64,000 nucleotides of DNA from Akebia trifoliata (GCA_017979445.1 CM030706.1:21159884-21223883), one strand, 5' to 3'. Positions 11,494-24,509 are shown, counted from the first letter of the stretch. The notes: generated from the letters alone by a model not told the origin. Program-made: numbers and translations.

Positions 11494-13245
11494 TTGATCG
11501 ACTGTGTGATTTGTATGCTTGGTAAACGTTCACAAAATAACGTGTTAGAACCATTTGATCCTGAGATCGAACGTACCATCAGTAGGATACGCAAAACACC
11601 ATCAGTAGTTATGATGGGTGATCGAGAGCGAACTCTCAATGAGCTCTTCGCTCCAGCTTCCGCATCTCCTCCCACATGCATTGTTTTACCATTGAACAAT
11701 GCACCTCAGTTTGAAATTAGGGCTGCCACCATCAATATGCTCCCTAAGTTCCACGGTTTAGAGCGTGAACAACCTTACACCCATCTTAATCGATTCTTGA
11801 CTATATGTCAAACTTTTAGAAATCAGAATCTAGATGAGGAGAGTATCAAGCTTATTCTGTTCCCGTTATCCTTGGAAGACCACGCAGCTGCGTGGTTGAA
11901 CTCCCTAACACCCAATTCCATATCTACCTGGGATGTTCTATCCAAGAAATTTATGGCCAAATTCTATCCCGTGGCCAAAACTGAGAAAATGAAGGACTCT
12001 ATTAGAAATTTTAGAGCCTATCCTGATGATGAATTTTCCCAAACTTGGGAAAGATTCAATGATTTATTGGTCAAGTGCCCACACCATGGCATTGACAAAG
12101 CACTGTTGGTGCAAAGTTTTTATAAAGAATTAACAATAAATCAACGTACCTTAGTCGAGTCAATGCATAAGGGTCAGTTCATGAACCAAACTCCCAACCA
12201 AGCGTACGATTTCCTCGTAGAGTTAGCCGAGAGTGCTCAAAATTGGAGTACAAACCAAGAAGAATTTGATAAAGATGATCCGATTAGAAAGACAGGCATG
12301 TATGAGATGAAGGCAGTCCCTAATCTCAAAAATGTTCTGTCTAGCCTAGTGAGTGGGATGAACAATCTCACGAAGAAGTTAGATGCCTTTACCATCTCAG
12401 CATCCAAACCTCACCTAGACCCTCGTGCAATTTCGCAAGTAACTGTCGAACCGAGTTTTTTGTGCGTCATATGCAACGGCAACGACCATTTGGTCGAGTC
12501 TTGTCCCACCTTGCCTCAAATCAAAGCTGAACAAGCAAATGCGATTAATGGCTATAGTGTTTTTAAGAAGCCAACTCCAAACTCTTTTAGCGAAACGTAT
12601 CACCCATATAATAGGTTCCATCCTAATTTCTCATACAGACAGAACGAACCTATTCAATCTAGTGGTCCGTCAGGTTACAATAGAAGTTTTCCAAGGCAAT
12701 CTGGTTCTTCCACAAACCAAGCTATCGTTCCTCAAGTCCCTTATCAACCCCAACAATCTACAGATTGCAGAGCCATCATACCAGATCCCATGACCAATTA
12801 CCAGCAGCCTACCCAACAACAGTAGTCCTTAGAATCTATGATTGCCGAGTTGATGAGACAGCAACAGCAGTTCATCCAAACTCAACAGCAAACCAATCAA
12901 AATCAAACTCAGATTAACCAGGTCACTACGCAATCCATAGCTGAAATGGAAGTTCAGTTTGGGCAGTTAGCTCTCTCCTTGAATTGGAGAGAGAAATGTC
13001 AATTTCCTAGTCAAACTATCTCTAACCCTAGAGGTCAACCTTTGATTCCAAACGGATAGAAAGGTCAATACGAAGTACGAAGCCATTCTAGAGCTCCACA
13101 AGACTCAGTCCAGGCTATCCACACCTTGCGTTCGGGAAAAAAAGTGGACAACAAGGTCCAACCTTTTGACATGGGAGAAAAATTCCTAGAGAAGGACAAA
13201 GTTCAAAAATAAGTCATAGAGTCTCCAATAGAGAAAGAGAAAGAT
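11494..13245 (+). pseudogene. gag: Element B Gag (pseudogene, single early stop)
   Basis: Capsid/nucleocapsid protein of an Athila-like element. It reads openly for 443 codons (11494-12825), is cut by a TAG, and continues in frame at 12838-13059. The central retrotransposon gag domain is at residues about 110-215 (motifs DHAAAWLNSL, SKKFMAKFYP, FSQTWERFND). A zinc knuckle CVICNGNDHLVESCP (C-x2-C-x4-H-x4-C) is near residue 328. A Gln-rich tail follows. The first Met at 11494 precedes MLGKRSQNNVL, which is collinear in C. Further stops lie near 13057 and 13210 before the protease. The protein would assemble the cytoplasmic particle. The defects look recent. Confidence 0.9.
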
Positions 13246-16066
13246 TTGGAAAATCCTCCTATCATTTTGCCAATTCCAAAAGCTCCATTTCCCCATCGCC
13301 TTAAAGATTCTAAAAAAGGTAAGCAATTTGAGGGTGTCTTAGAAGTCTTCCAAAATGTTCATATCAATATCCCATTCCTAGATGCCATTAAGCAGATACC
13401 TTCTTATGCGAAATTCCTAAAGGATTTGACCACAGCTAAAAGGAAAACACCATTTCCTCGGGAAACTATCATGGCAGCCCAAGCTTCGTTGCTCATCCAA
13501 CAAACGATTGCACCAAAATTTAAGGATCCTAGATGTCCGACAATTTCCATTCATATTGGAAATCAAGTAGTCGAAAAATGTCTCTTAGACTTAGGGGCTA
13601 GTGTGAACCTTTTACCATATTCGGTTTATAAACAATTAGGTTTGGGGGTTTTGAAATCAACCGATATCACGTTGAGTCTAGCCGATAGGTCCATAAAAAT
13701 TCCAAAAGGTATAGTTGAGGACGTGATAGTTAAAGTCAAAGATTTTTATTTTCCTGTTGACTTTGTTGTCTTAGACACGGAGCCAGTCATCAATTCGAAC
13801 AGTCATATTCCTGTCATCTTAGGACATCCATTCTTAGCCACGTCTGACGCAGTCATTCATTGTAGAAAAGGAATTATGACTTTAGCATTTGGGGATATGA
13901 AAGTGAAACTGAACGTCTTCCACAATTTTCAAGGAATTGATGTAGATAATGGTATGGAGGAAGTGAACATGATAGATACGCTAGTCAATCAAACGTATCA
14001 AGAGTTAGGGTACTCTGATCCCCTAACAAAATGTTTGGCTCACTTTGGCCTTGACTTGGACGTCGAAGAGTCTATAAGCGAAGTCAATGCTTTGCTTGAA
14101 TCTGTTCCACTCTTAGATTCTGTGCGGTGGCACGCAAAAACTGAAAGTCTTCCTGTGGGCACATCCAATCTTGTTCCTTTTTATATCGAGCCTCCAAAAT
14201 TAGTTCTCAAGTCGCTTCCAGAGACCTTAAGATATGCATTTCTTGGTAAGAATCAAACCTTGCCCGTGATCATTTCCTCTCACCTTAATGAAGTTCAAGA
14301 GGGAAAGTTGTTAGGAGTATTAAAAGAACATCAAGAAACTATTGGTTGAAGCATAGCTGATATCAAGGGAATTAGTCCATCTGTAGTAATACACCATATT
14401 CATTTAGAGGATTTCGCTAAGCCTTCCTTAGAACCTCAGAGACGGCTAAATCCTATCATGAAAGACGTAGTTCGGATGGAAGTGATGAAATTGCTAGATG
14501 CGGGTATTATCTATCCTATCTCTGACAGTCGTTGGGTGAGTCCTATACAAGTAGTTCCTAAGAAGTCTGGTATCACTGTGGTAGTGAACCAAGACAATGA
14601 ATTAATCCCCACTCGAGTCCAAAATGGATGGAGAGTGTGTATTGACTATAGGAAACTCAACTCGATGACTCCTAAAGATCATTTTCCCTTACCTTTCATT
14701 GATCAAATGTTAGAGCGTCTGGCAGGACATTCTTACTATTGCTTCTTAGATGGTTATTCCGGGTACAACCAGATACCCGTTGCTCCAATCGATCAAGAGA
14801 AAATAACTTTCACCTGTCCTTTCGAAACTTTCGCGTATCGTCGCATGCCTTTTGGATTGTGCAATGCACCCGCTACTTTTCAACGGTGCATGATGAGTAT
14901 ATTTTCCGACATGCTAGAAAAATATCTCGAAGTAGTCATGGACGATTTTTCAGTTTTTGGATCAAGTTTTGAGGAATGTCTCCATCACTTGACTTTGGTC
15001 TTTGTACGTTGCAAAAAGGTCAATCTAGTCCTCAATTGGGAAAAATGCCATTTCATGGTAACATCGGGGATTGTGCTAGGGCACATTGTTTCTGCTAAGG
15101 GGATTGAGGTAGATAAGGCAAAGGTAGGTCTAATTGAAAAATTACCACCTCCTAGAACGGTTAAAGAAATTAGATCATTCCTAGGCCATGCAGGTTTCTA
15201 TCGTAGATTCATTAAAGATTTCGAGAAAATCTCGAAACCTTTATGTGACCTATTGGGAAAGGATGTTCCTTTCGACTTTTCAAAGTCATGTCTCTCTGCG
15301 TTCACAAGCTCAAGTCTGAGTTAACCTCGACACCCATTATTCAACCTCCAAACTGGAGCATTCCATTCGAAGTTATGTGCGACGCTTCAGAATATGCAAT
15401 AGGAGCTGTTTTGGGTCAGCGAATTGAAAAACAACCTCATGTTATCCGATATGCTAGTAAAACCCTGAACGATGCTCAGCTTAATTACTCTACAATAGAG
15501 AAGGAAATGCTAGCAGTGGTCTATGCCATTGAAAAATTCAGCCCCTACCTCATAGGATCTAAAGTCGTAATCTACACAGATCATGCATCATTGAAGTACC
15601 TTCTATCAAAGAAAGATGCTAAAGTAAGGTTAATCCGTTGGATTCTACTTCTACAAGAGTTTGATCTCGAGATCCGAGACAAAAAAGGGGTAGAAAATGT
15701 CGTAGCTGATCACTTGTCTAGGAAAGTTTATAAGTCATCCGAGGAATCCTTACCCATCTCTAAATCCTTTCCCGATGAGCAACTTATGCAAATCTCTCAA
15801 GCCAATGCTCCATGGTATGCGGACATTGTTAACTACCTAGTTACAGGTCAATTCCCAGTCAAAATGACTAGTCAAGAGAAACTCCGTCTTCTGTCAAAAA
15901 CAAAATGGTATTTATGGGATGAGCCATACTTATTTAAGTATTGTCCTGATCAAATCATTAGACGTTGTATTCCAACCTATGAGCAGGTCAGTATCCTAGA
16001 GTTTTGCCATAATCATGCCTGCGGAGGGCACTTCAGTGGTAAGAAGACCGCCATGAAAATCCTACA
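13246..16066 (+). pseudogene. pol: Element B PR-RT-RNaseH-INT polyprotein (pseudogene, 3' truncated)
   Basis: Three frames together follow pol of C. Frame 13246-14349 carries the aspartic protease with DLGASVNLLPYS, the Athila form of the active site. A Trp-to-stop change (TGA, 14347-14349) ends it. Frame 14458-15324 carries reverse transcriptase with CIDYRKLNSMTPKDHFPLPF and the catalytic block VMDDFSVFG (F to V against C). A one-base deletion near 15308 shifts the frame. Frame 15288-16082 carries RNaseH ([15 protein letters not shown]) and the start of integrase with the HHCC zinc region ([18 protein letters not shown]). Homology stops at 16066; the integrase core is deleted. Confidence 0.92.
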
Positions 16067-16554
16067 GGGCACTTCACTTTAGACTCTTCTACACACATTT
16101 TCTCTATAAATAGAGCCTTCATTTCTAGAAAAAGGGTCCAATTTTGGTTCTCTTATCCAAGACTCCTTTAATCTAAGGCTCTTAGCCTATTCTCTTATTT
16201 TTTATATTTTCATCTTCTAGTTATTTTCTTTTGGTTAAATAATCTTGTAAGAAGTAGAAGAAGAAGAAGTTGTAATTCTCTCCATGAAATGAAGAAAAGT
16301 TCTTTCATCTCTTATCTTCCCTCTCTTGCAATGACATTAGGCTAAGTTCCCCTCCATTGAAAAGTGGAAAAGCCTAGAGCAAGTTCTTGTATTGTTTCTA
16401 ATTTTATGCCTTTCTTTTATTTAAAATGCTTATGAATTCTCTTTAAGTTTCTTGCACATTTTATTCTTAATATAGATACTTTATGCTTAGATTAGATCAA
16501 GAAAAAGTATGCTTAAATTAGATAATTTGTAGTAAGAAGTTTTCAAAGAATTCT

Positions 16555-19500
16555 TATGGCGCCCCGCCGAACGCTAACACAAATCCCCATGTCAGATCTC
16601 GAGGTATTATGTAGCACCTCGAAATTTCGGCATGGTCTCCCCTGTTTATGTTAGCATTCCAAGGCGTTCAACCTGCACCTGATAAACGACATACAATCCT
16701 GCATACATATACAAAATATAATACTAACGGAAGCCTATATAAGTCTAATAACGTACGAATTATCAGAGTGCGGAAGAAGAAAATTTACGGGATTATACAA
16801 AATTTTCTCACTCTAACAGGAGTCCTAACGCTCAATACAAATCTATAATACTCCTAGACAAATGGAGTATAACTCCAATACTTACCTGGTGACGGACTCT
16901 GGCTGTTTATCTGACCCACCAGATGATTCTCACTCATGTTCTACTCCTGCCTCGCTAAGCTTCGGATCTGAAACTAAAAAAATGGAGAATGAAAGGGTGA
17001 GTAACAATGGTTATCCAGTAAGGAAGCAACAATTTCTGCCAATAACCTCTCCTAACATGAACGAATAAACATACTAAATCATTTTAAAATAAACAAAGTT
17101 TTACAGAAGAAAACTACGATTAACTGGTATATATAGCTAGGGATGAGCAACTAAACATTTTAAAACTCACATTACATCGATCAGCAGTACTCACTATAAC
17201 ATTCTCTTTTTATACAAATCTAATTGATCAAATGGAAACAATAAACATGCATTTCATTTTATATATCAAAATAAGCAACAGATACATAATACACGATGGT
17301 GGAGTATTGGAATTAGAGAGTTGGGATTCACGACTGGATCGCTCCCAGTCGGGACATGATGTTACAATTCTTCTCTGGTTTTAGTTCCTGATTTTGTGGC
17401 CGGTCGCTGCACTTACCACACTTGGTTGACCATTTATCCCGCTCAGGCTGGCCGTTTGACGTGACCGTAAGCAATGGGTCTCTTTTTGATGTGTCAGAAC
17501 GTTCGACTACTATAGATTGTTAGTGATCACTGACTAATCATCTTCATCTATGCCTATCAGGCGTACATGTGATTCCCAAATATACAAACCATTCGTATAC
17601 GACCACCTTTACATTACAAGTTCACTGGTAAAGATAGAGAGGAATAAACCCGGATTCCAGTTGTGACTCCACTCTCATACGCGTCCCATACCACGTATGA
17701 GTTTGGTGGTCCCTACCGTACATCCCAGGATAGTACACCACTCCGGATGATATGATGCACTATTCCTTCAGGCATTCACAAACTCTTTAACAGCTCACAA
17801 AATAGCTACTTATATATATTATTTTCATTTGAAAACAAAAGAGAAATTAACAATACAAGGTTGAGAATAGATATCCAGTTTCCTACCATGCAAGTGTGGC
17901 CACCCGGCCTAAAATAAATAACATAACAGAGCGCCTCGCGCTAACAGAAAGTAAATAAACATGCAACCAGTAACATTATCCCTGGATATCCGTTCACCAA
18001 CCTGCATACAACACAACAACGTAAAATGCAGACATCACTCCTCGGGTGTGACTCTGACATTTTACCGTTTCATACCCTTTTTCCCTTTTTTCGACTTTTA
18101 CAGTTTTCAATCTCTTCATAAAATATCCATTTTCTGATATTCATCAACTCAATATAAGTTCATTGAATATTAAATCACATTTTTCAACTATAGAATTTAT
18201 TTCTATCAATAATATTGAAAAAAAATACAAATTTCATATCAAAACGGGGTCCGAGCAGTGCACAAGACCCAATTTATGGTAATAACCTGTTAAAATACCC
18301 TACCCACGTATAATTTATTAAAAATACAATTAAACATATCAAACATGCAATTTCTGGCGTGAATTTTTGAAATAACAAAATAATTCTATATTTTAAAAAT
18401 ACATCCAAAGTTTTCGATAAAATCCTAAATGCAATTTTCACAATCTAGATTACTAATAAAAATTGAGAGTTCCTTACAATGTCTAGGCGAAAGGATCAAA
18501 GCGTGTGCGTGGAAATCGAGGCGATCAGCACGGAAATCGAGATGGACCGAACTTCGAAGCAACTGATTTTTGAAACCGGCCCGGTGGTTTCGAAGATCTC
18601 GATGTGCTCGTCTCTTCTCCCTTCTACGGCGAAAGGCGGTTTGACCCCGAAATCGATGAAAGTCGAGGTCAAAGTTACGAAATCTCCGTATAAAAATACG
18701 GCTGATTTTTGACTATACGGGGTGAAAAAGACGAGAAAACGAAAGGAATTTGGGTGGGTTATGTAGAGAATGAGGCTGCAGATGTTTCTCCTTTCTGCGT
18801 CGAAAGACGGTTTGACCCGGAAACGGACAAAAGCCGAGGTCAAAGTTTCAAAATTTTCGTATCCAAATACGGCTGATTTTTTACGATATCGGGTAAAATA
18901 GAAAGTGAAACAAAGAAAGGTTGGGTGGGTTTTGTAGAGAACGTAGCTGCGGACATTTCTCCCTTCTGCGTCGATCGTCGACGGCGAGCCGTTTGTGAGA
19001 GATCTGAGATGGAAGATCGAAGAGAAAAAAAAAAATTTTGTTTTTTATATGTCTCGGCCGTATGGACGCGTTGGGGAAGATGACATATAAAAAAAAATTA
19101 AAAATATTATTTAAATAAAATGTGGGACGAATTCGGTATTTTGTCAATTGTTTCGATCGATGATAACTTGATCATCCGGACTCCAAAACTGACAAATGAA
19201 TACTCTATTTCACCTAATTTTTCGTTCCGGATCTAATGGTACAGTCAATTTCTACAAATTATGTCTCCAAAAAAAATTTACCTTTTTGGCCTGATGTGAC
19301 CCCTAAACTTGATGTCGTTTTCGTTTTTGACGATAATTCGACTTCCTGATCTCCAAAAATTATAAATAAATAGTCTATGTTGAATAATTTTTCGTTATGA
19401 ACCCAATGGTATGATCGAATTTTTTAAATTATTGCTCTAATAAAAAGTCACTATTTTAGCCTGGTCCGACCCGATAATCAAGGATTTTGCAACTTTTATA

Positions 19501-19697
19501 TTCGGACTCGCATTTGAGCGTGCTTACAGGCTAAACTATGTTTTTCGATCATTTTGAATCTAATGGTGAGGTCAGATTCCATTAAAAATGATAAAAAACA
19601 TCCTAAAGTTTTACCCCTAAATCCCACTTTCAAGATTTTCTTAATATTCCACTATTTATTTTCCTCGAGATACGAATTAAAAATTTGGGGTGTTACA
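16555..19697 (-). mobile_element. 3.1-kb insertion in element B 3' LTR, probably a solo LTR
   Basis: A 3143-bp block flanked by ATTCT (16550-16554 and 19698-19702), which is single in the uninterrupted LTR. Read on the minus strand it starts TGTAACACCCCAAATTT and ends GGGCGCCA plus TA. A TG start, a near-CA end and a 5-bp TSD suggest a solo LTR of another family. Long LTRs starting TGTAACACCCC are common in Ty3 chromoviruses such as Tekay/Del; that assignment is inference. A TATA-like CTATATAAG at 16736-16744 sits near the 3' end in minus orientation, as expected in a long LTR. It has no coding homology; the short frames at 16648-17068 and 18479-18843 look incidental. Confidence 0.75.
18615..19470. 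repeat. 170-bp-period tandem repeats inside the 3.1-kb insertion
   Basis: The word TCTCCCTTCTGCGTCG (with variants) recurs at about 18615, 18786 and 18957, each followed by related sequence with GGTTTGACCC and ATACGGCTGATTTTT. A second pair (19162 and 19332, with GATAATTCGACTTCC and TTTTTCGTT-type words) has the same period of about 170 bp. These are decayed direct repeats within the putative LTR. Confidence 0.8.
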
Positions 19698-20121
19698 ATT
19701 CTACTTTATTTTTATTCCCTTATTTCATTTTATTTGCAAAACTTTCCGATCTAAGGAGCTAACACCAAGCCCTTATGATTGAGTTATAAAAAGGCTAGAG
19801 ACTAGGAATTGCGCATTAACATGTTTTAGGTAGATCCACCTCTAATGGTGTTTTAATTCATAAGTTTACTTGCTTTGAATTTCATTTACTTTAGTTTATT
19901 TTCTAACAATTTGACATCTTCTTATAAGTTCAAAAATACAAAGAAAAATAGTTTTAATTCCTTTTAGTTAATTTGGATTTTATCTTCTTAGCTTAGCTCT
20001 ATTCCTCATTTCTCTTGGGTTCGATCCCCTACTTGCCCCACAAGTAAGGTAAAACTAAGATTATTATTAACTCCGGTGAGAAGAAACAACGATAGTCTCA
20101 TCACATGCTTTACTACATTCC

Positions 20122-21839
20122 TGTAGACACCCCATTTTTGCATTCGCCTGATTAATCAACTCGTTGACCCGATCGCAAAGGTTCCCAATGATGGATGTCT
20201 ATTCCAATGCTTTATTTGTTACCAGATATTTTCAGAAATCCGGATGAGGTATCTCGAACTGACAAAACTTAGAAACCACGCTACACTAGGAAAATACGAC
20301 CCCAGAAACATAGAAATCATCATCTTGCAAACCAAAAGAAGCTTCATGATAAAAATCACTAAAATTACCAAATTACCCCTAACATCAAAACAACCCTAGA
20401 GCATGCATTAGGAAAACTCACTCAAACACATTAAACAACAAATCGAAACCAAGTAAACCACTTCGCCAATTTTCACAAAATTTGACAAATTACGAAAATA
20501 CCCCTCATAAAGTTCACAATCATTTCATACAAAAAACTTCATAAAGACAAAAAAAAACAACATTCCCATTAAATTCCTTACGAAAAACTGATTCCAAAAC
20601 ATCCTGAAACATTGAAAAACGACTTAAAACGTAAACAATCCTCTCCGAGGGCAAAAATGGTAATTTCACAATTTTCATAATTAAAAAATTCGAAATTAAT
20701 AAATAAAAACATTAAATAATTAAAGTAAAACATTAAATAATTAAAGTAAAACATTAATGAAATTAATTTAAAATTTTGAACCTAAAAAATTGATCAATCG
20801 GACTTTCGGGTAAAATTGTTGAGGGTTCGTGGGATATTTCTTTAAGGACCCTCCATTTGGGGGTCTAAAGAATTAAAGATATAATAGAAGGGGGTTCTCC
20901 AAAATTAAAAGTAAATCAAGCAAGACTGAAGTCAAGGTATTAAAGTCAATCAAGTGAAACTGAAGTCAAAATTAAAGTCAATCAAGCAAGACTGAAGTCA
21001 AGGTACTAATCGAGTCAATCTCATAAGACTAAGGTTAAAACCCTAAATCAAAACCCTAATCTAAACTAATCAAGTCAATCTCATAAGACTAAGGTCAAAA
21101 CCCTAATCTAAAACTAATCAAGTCAATCTCATAAGACTAAAGTCAAAACCCTAAAACCCTAAAGACTAAGTCAAAACCCTAATTGAAACCCTAAAAGAAA
21201 CCCTAATCAAACCCTAAATGCTTCTAAAAACTTATAAATAGGAGCCTCCACACCCTATTTTCGTATCAAAGAAAAAACCCTAGGAAAAGTAGGTAAAGAA
21301 GCCTCCATAGCCTCCCCAAAACCCTAATTTGGAGCCCCAACTCCTTCCCTAACACCCCTACTCCGATTTTAGCCCAAAAAACACCCAAAAACCTCTCAAA
21401 AACATCCCAAAAATCCACAACAAATTCGAAGTACCCAGATCCAAGAAGGGGATACCTTACCTCGGAGATCAAGAATCAGATCCGGATATAGAACGAAGTA
21501 AGGAATACGGTACAAGGAGCCATTCTCACCAGATCTGAGGAATAATAACACTTTTGCAGATCAAAAGGTAAATTTTTTATTTATTTTTAATCTAGGTTTG
21601 TCATTAGCAATGTAGATGTATTTGGGATAAGTAGAGACCAGCATTGGCTGGGCGGGGTTGGTGTCTAATACCTTCCAACCCCGTAACATGATCCCCGGAT
21701 TCAGATTTCTATAGTAGATTAGTTCTTTTATCCATTGTAGGATCAATTTGGTTCCTAGACCGTAATAACTAGGTGGCGACTCCCAAACCTCAAGGGTCAA
21801 AAGTGGATCCGCGCACCTGGCGGATCGAGGGCGCTTTCA
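20122..21839 (+). mobile_element. Solo LTR of the Ogre-like family (in F)
   Basis: 1718 bp, TGTAGACACCCC... to ...GGGCGCTTTCA, with perfect TSD ATTCC (20117-20121 and 21840-21844). No PPT or PBS adjoins it. The flanks CTTTACTAC and TTCCTTAACTTTTT rejoin as a continuous sequence in element G (39655-39680), which proves a clean insertion. It has a TATA box TTATAAATAG (21232-21241) and decayed GACTAAAGTCAA-type tandem units at about 20900-21180. A solo LTR normally arises by recombination between the two LTRs of one element. Confidence 0.95.
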
Positions 21840-21844
21840 ATTCC

Positions 21845-22180
21845 TTAACTTTTTCGCATAGTACTTAGGAGGACTTTTATGGGTAGGCTTAGGACTGGGT
21901 ATTAAAAGAAAGGAATCTTGAGGCTCAAAAACCCAAATGCCCCTTGTGTAGCATTTCTTTTATTTTTCTTTGAATTTTCTTCCCCACTTTGAAGATATTT
22001 CTTTTTCTTTTGAATTTTTTTTTTTTTTTTAGATTTTTTCTTTGTCGAAGAATCTATTTTTTTATTTTAATGTGGTCGGGCCTGAAGTAACTTCTCAGGT
22101 TGCCTACGTACTCCAAATCTTTGGGCAGACCAAAAGGAAGTTCAAACCAAATCGGGCTGAGAAAGAAAAATGCATAATTT
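21845..22180 (-). other. Element F 3' UTR next to integrase remnant
   Basis: Non-coding and collinear with 39665-40080 (G) and 53935-54230 (K). The conserved core on the minus strand includes TACGTAGGCAACCTGAGAAG and CTTCAGGCCCGACCAC. No gene is recognised. Confidence 0.7.
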
Positions 22181-22229
22181 TTCTTCTTGAAAAGGCTGCA
22201 AAGGGGTTGAGAAATGATATATTGAATTG

Positions 22230-22745
22230 GGTAACAGGAGAATTGATTCGACCAAAGATGGCCTCCTTAAATGTAGTATCGTTTCATTTGGTCAAGGTTG
22301 GTTGGTTCTGGTAATTATATTCCATCATGATCTCGAAGTCTGACATCTTTTCCTTGTAATATTTCCTTGATGATGAACGGACCTCTCCAATTTGGTTTGA
22401 ACTTCCCTCTAGGGTCAAGGGTAGGTATCCGATTTTCTTTAAGTATTAAATCCTTGACTTGCAAATGTCAGGCCTTGATCTTCTTGTCGAATGCACGGGC
22501 GACTCTTCTTGATAGGCCTACACGTGGTACAAAGCTCTTAGTCATTTTTTTTCGATTTTAATTTTTCATACCGATGATAGACCTAATCTATGAAATTTCC
22601 CTTTTAACTGGTAGGACCGTTTTTGTACCCCTGTAGTGTGAATGGTAACTTCTCTAACAAATCCTGGTGTGATTGACTCATTGTCTTGAGATTTTTATTG
22701 GCTGCTTCAATTATTCCATTAGGCTGAGAACATAGGGGGATGATT
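22230..22745 (-). pseudogene. Element F integrase C-terminal remnant (pseudogene)
   Basis: On the minus strand the broken translation gives NGIIEAANKNLKTM (22680-22721), typical of the end of the Ogre/Tat integrase core, and PRGKFKPNWRGPFII (about 22371-22415), the GPY/F-like C-terminal motif. The reading ends with LDQMKRYYI and a stop near 22270. Several stops and a deletion between the blocks remove function. Integrase would insert the cDNA. Homologous remnants are at 40080-40640 and 54290-54600. Confidence 0.8.
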
Positions 22746-22899
22746 TGTGATGCCGGATCCTGAACTTTTAATATAGAGTAATAACCTAAGCTTTGATGTA
22801 TGACCCATTATTAGATATCAATACCACTTCAACTGTTTCATTAGTCTGAGAATGGTAACCTATTCTGAGAGTACTACCATTTTGAGAACATCTTCCTTG

Positions 22900-23170
22900 A
22901 TCTCATTTTATCAAGCCAGTATCTAATCCGTGTCAGAAAACACCCAAGCTTGCACCTAACATATCCTCATAGGCCCAGGAGAACAAGTCTTTTAAAATTT
23001 TCAAGAAACTCATTATCCCCTTGTGTTCTGGGGATAAGTTAGTTCTAATCTGAATTTCTTGGGAATTATTTTTGTTCCGAGGTCAATGACCTTTGCTTCC
23101 TCGAGCAAGACATTTATCTTCTCATTCAAGAGGAGGTTCCTTATTAGAGGAATTTCTCCTTAAAGCCAGT
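22900..23170 (-). pseudogene. Element F protease-RT linker remnant
   Basis: The minus-strand translation contains ELTYPQNTRG and, after a stop, the words CSPGPMRI or, in the next frame, LFSWAYEDMLG. The second resembles the conserved FAWSYxDMPG block just upstream of RT in Ogre/Tat pol. It adjoins integrase remnants directly, so RT and RNaseH are deleted here. The assignment rests on a short motif. Confidence 0.55.
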
Positions 23171-24509
23171 TATTAGTTAATTCGTTAGTGCGCTCAAAGT
23201 ATTCAAATTTTTTTTTTATTCAATTAAATTTAGATAAGGCGACTGACACCTCTATAAACTCGATAAACTAACTCGACTGAACAGGGAAAGAATATACTCA
23301 ATTTAAAGAAGACATGACCTTGCTGAAAAAAAGGACTCGAGCTAACCCAAAGGACTCATGAAAACTCAAGACAACTACCCACACCGGGCTTAATTAGGAC
23401 TGAGGACTGAGATATTGCTTGCAACTGACAGGGTTGAGGCACTGTGATCTTCAGGGAACAACTGAAAAATGTTGAGATATTCCAAAGGATTGATGTGGCA
23501 TTGACGTTCGTTCCAACTGACCGGACTAGTAACCCTAGCTAGACGATGGACGATTGAGCTTAGGTACAATGATAACTCTTAAACCTCATTGAAGGTGAAT
23601 TTAACTAATTTCAGTATTACCCCCTTGAAAACATTTTAATGAATCCTGAGATTTTATTGAATTCTGTACACCAATCCATTAAACAATTCATCCATTCAAA
23701 TGACTATTCAGAAGGAAAATAATTTTATTGCACTCTTGAAAATTATTGAAAAATAATGTTTTTATTGAATAATAATTTTCACAAATCTGATTATTTTTTC
23801 GCAATCAACATATTGTAATTTTTCAAGGTCCATTGCAAAAAATAAATTTTTGGTAAAAAAAAACATATTCACAAATTTTTCATGCAAAAATAGATAATTT
23901 TTTCCTTTTCTTTTCTTTTGGAAAGCATTTTCTTTTGAAAATATTTTTTTTTTTATATTATTTTTTTTAAAGAACATTTTTCTTAGAAAACACTGTCACT
24001 GAAAAACACTTTTTTAGAGAACACTTTTTTCAGGAAAATACTTTCCTTTTGGAAAATCTTATTTTTCTGGAAAATCTTTTACTTTCGGAAAGCATTTTCT
24101 CTTTGGAAATATTTTTCCAGGAAAATACTTCTTTGTAAAACCATTTTCTTCCTTTGAAGATGGGGTTGAAATCCGAAATTTTTAGACAGAATTGATTTTC
24201 ATTTGAATTTAAATGGCCCCTGTCCATAATATTATTTAATTCGGGATGGACTTGGATCATTATTATAAAAGGAATGGATTTTTTATTGGGTCGGTGAACC
24301 CATTTTCATCAGTTAAAAGAAAAATTTAATCCTTGAGGACAACCATAGATTTTGATCTCATCATCCCACTCATTCACCTCAATCACAAGTCTCATAAGTT
24401 TCCATCAATAAACAACTCGGGAACACCCACGATAAGTTTGAGTCGTTACCTATAGGGAAGGTTTCTAGACTCTAAGCTTACTACGTGACAATGCATTTTT
24501 ATATAGCCA
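23171..24509 (-). other. Element F internal region without recognised genes
   Basis: Partly collinear with element G (40770-41560), for example CTAGACGATGGACGATTGAG (23548-23567). A decayed series of GGAAAACATTTT-like units fills about 23920-24150. I find no gag or protease sequence. The last bases, TATATAGCCA, are the left flank of element C. Confidence 0.65.

Larger units (their letters stand above)
9088..20103 (+). mobile_element. Element B: Athila-like LTR retrotransposon, internally deleted, nested in F
   Basis: Plus-strand element with ends TGATGAG (9088) and CTCATCA (20103) and perfect 5-bp TSD CATGC (9083-9087 and 20104-20108). The 5' LTR, PBS, leader, gag, PR, RT, RNaseH and the start of INT are present. 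The rest of INT, the 3' non-coding region, the PPT and the first third of the 3' LTR are deleted at about 16066. The 3' LTR also contains a 3.1-kb insertion (16555-19697). The remaining coding region has few defects, so B is younger than A. Confidence 0.96.
16067..20103 (+). repeat. Element B 3' LTR, 5'-truncated and interrupted
   Basis: After a short filler (16067-16076) the sequence enters the LTR at CTTTAGACTCTTCTACAC, corresponding to position 9421 of the 5' LTR; the first 333 bp are lost. LTR sequence then runs to 16554, is interrupted by the 3.1-kb insertion, and resumes at 19698-20103, ending CTCATCA. The two pieces sum to about 887 bp, against 879 bp expected. Confidence 0.93.

Noticed and set aside
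18479..18843. Overlapping frames on both strands inside the 3.1-kb insertion
   Set aside because: They lie in the 170-bp tandem repeats and show no domain; antisense frames of the same repeats.
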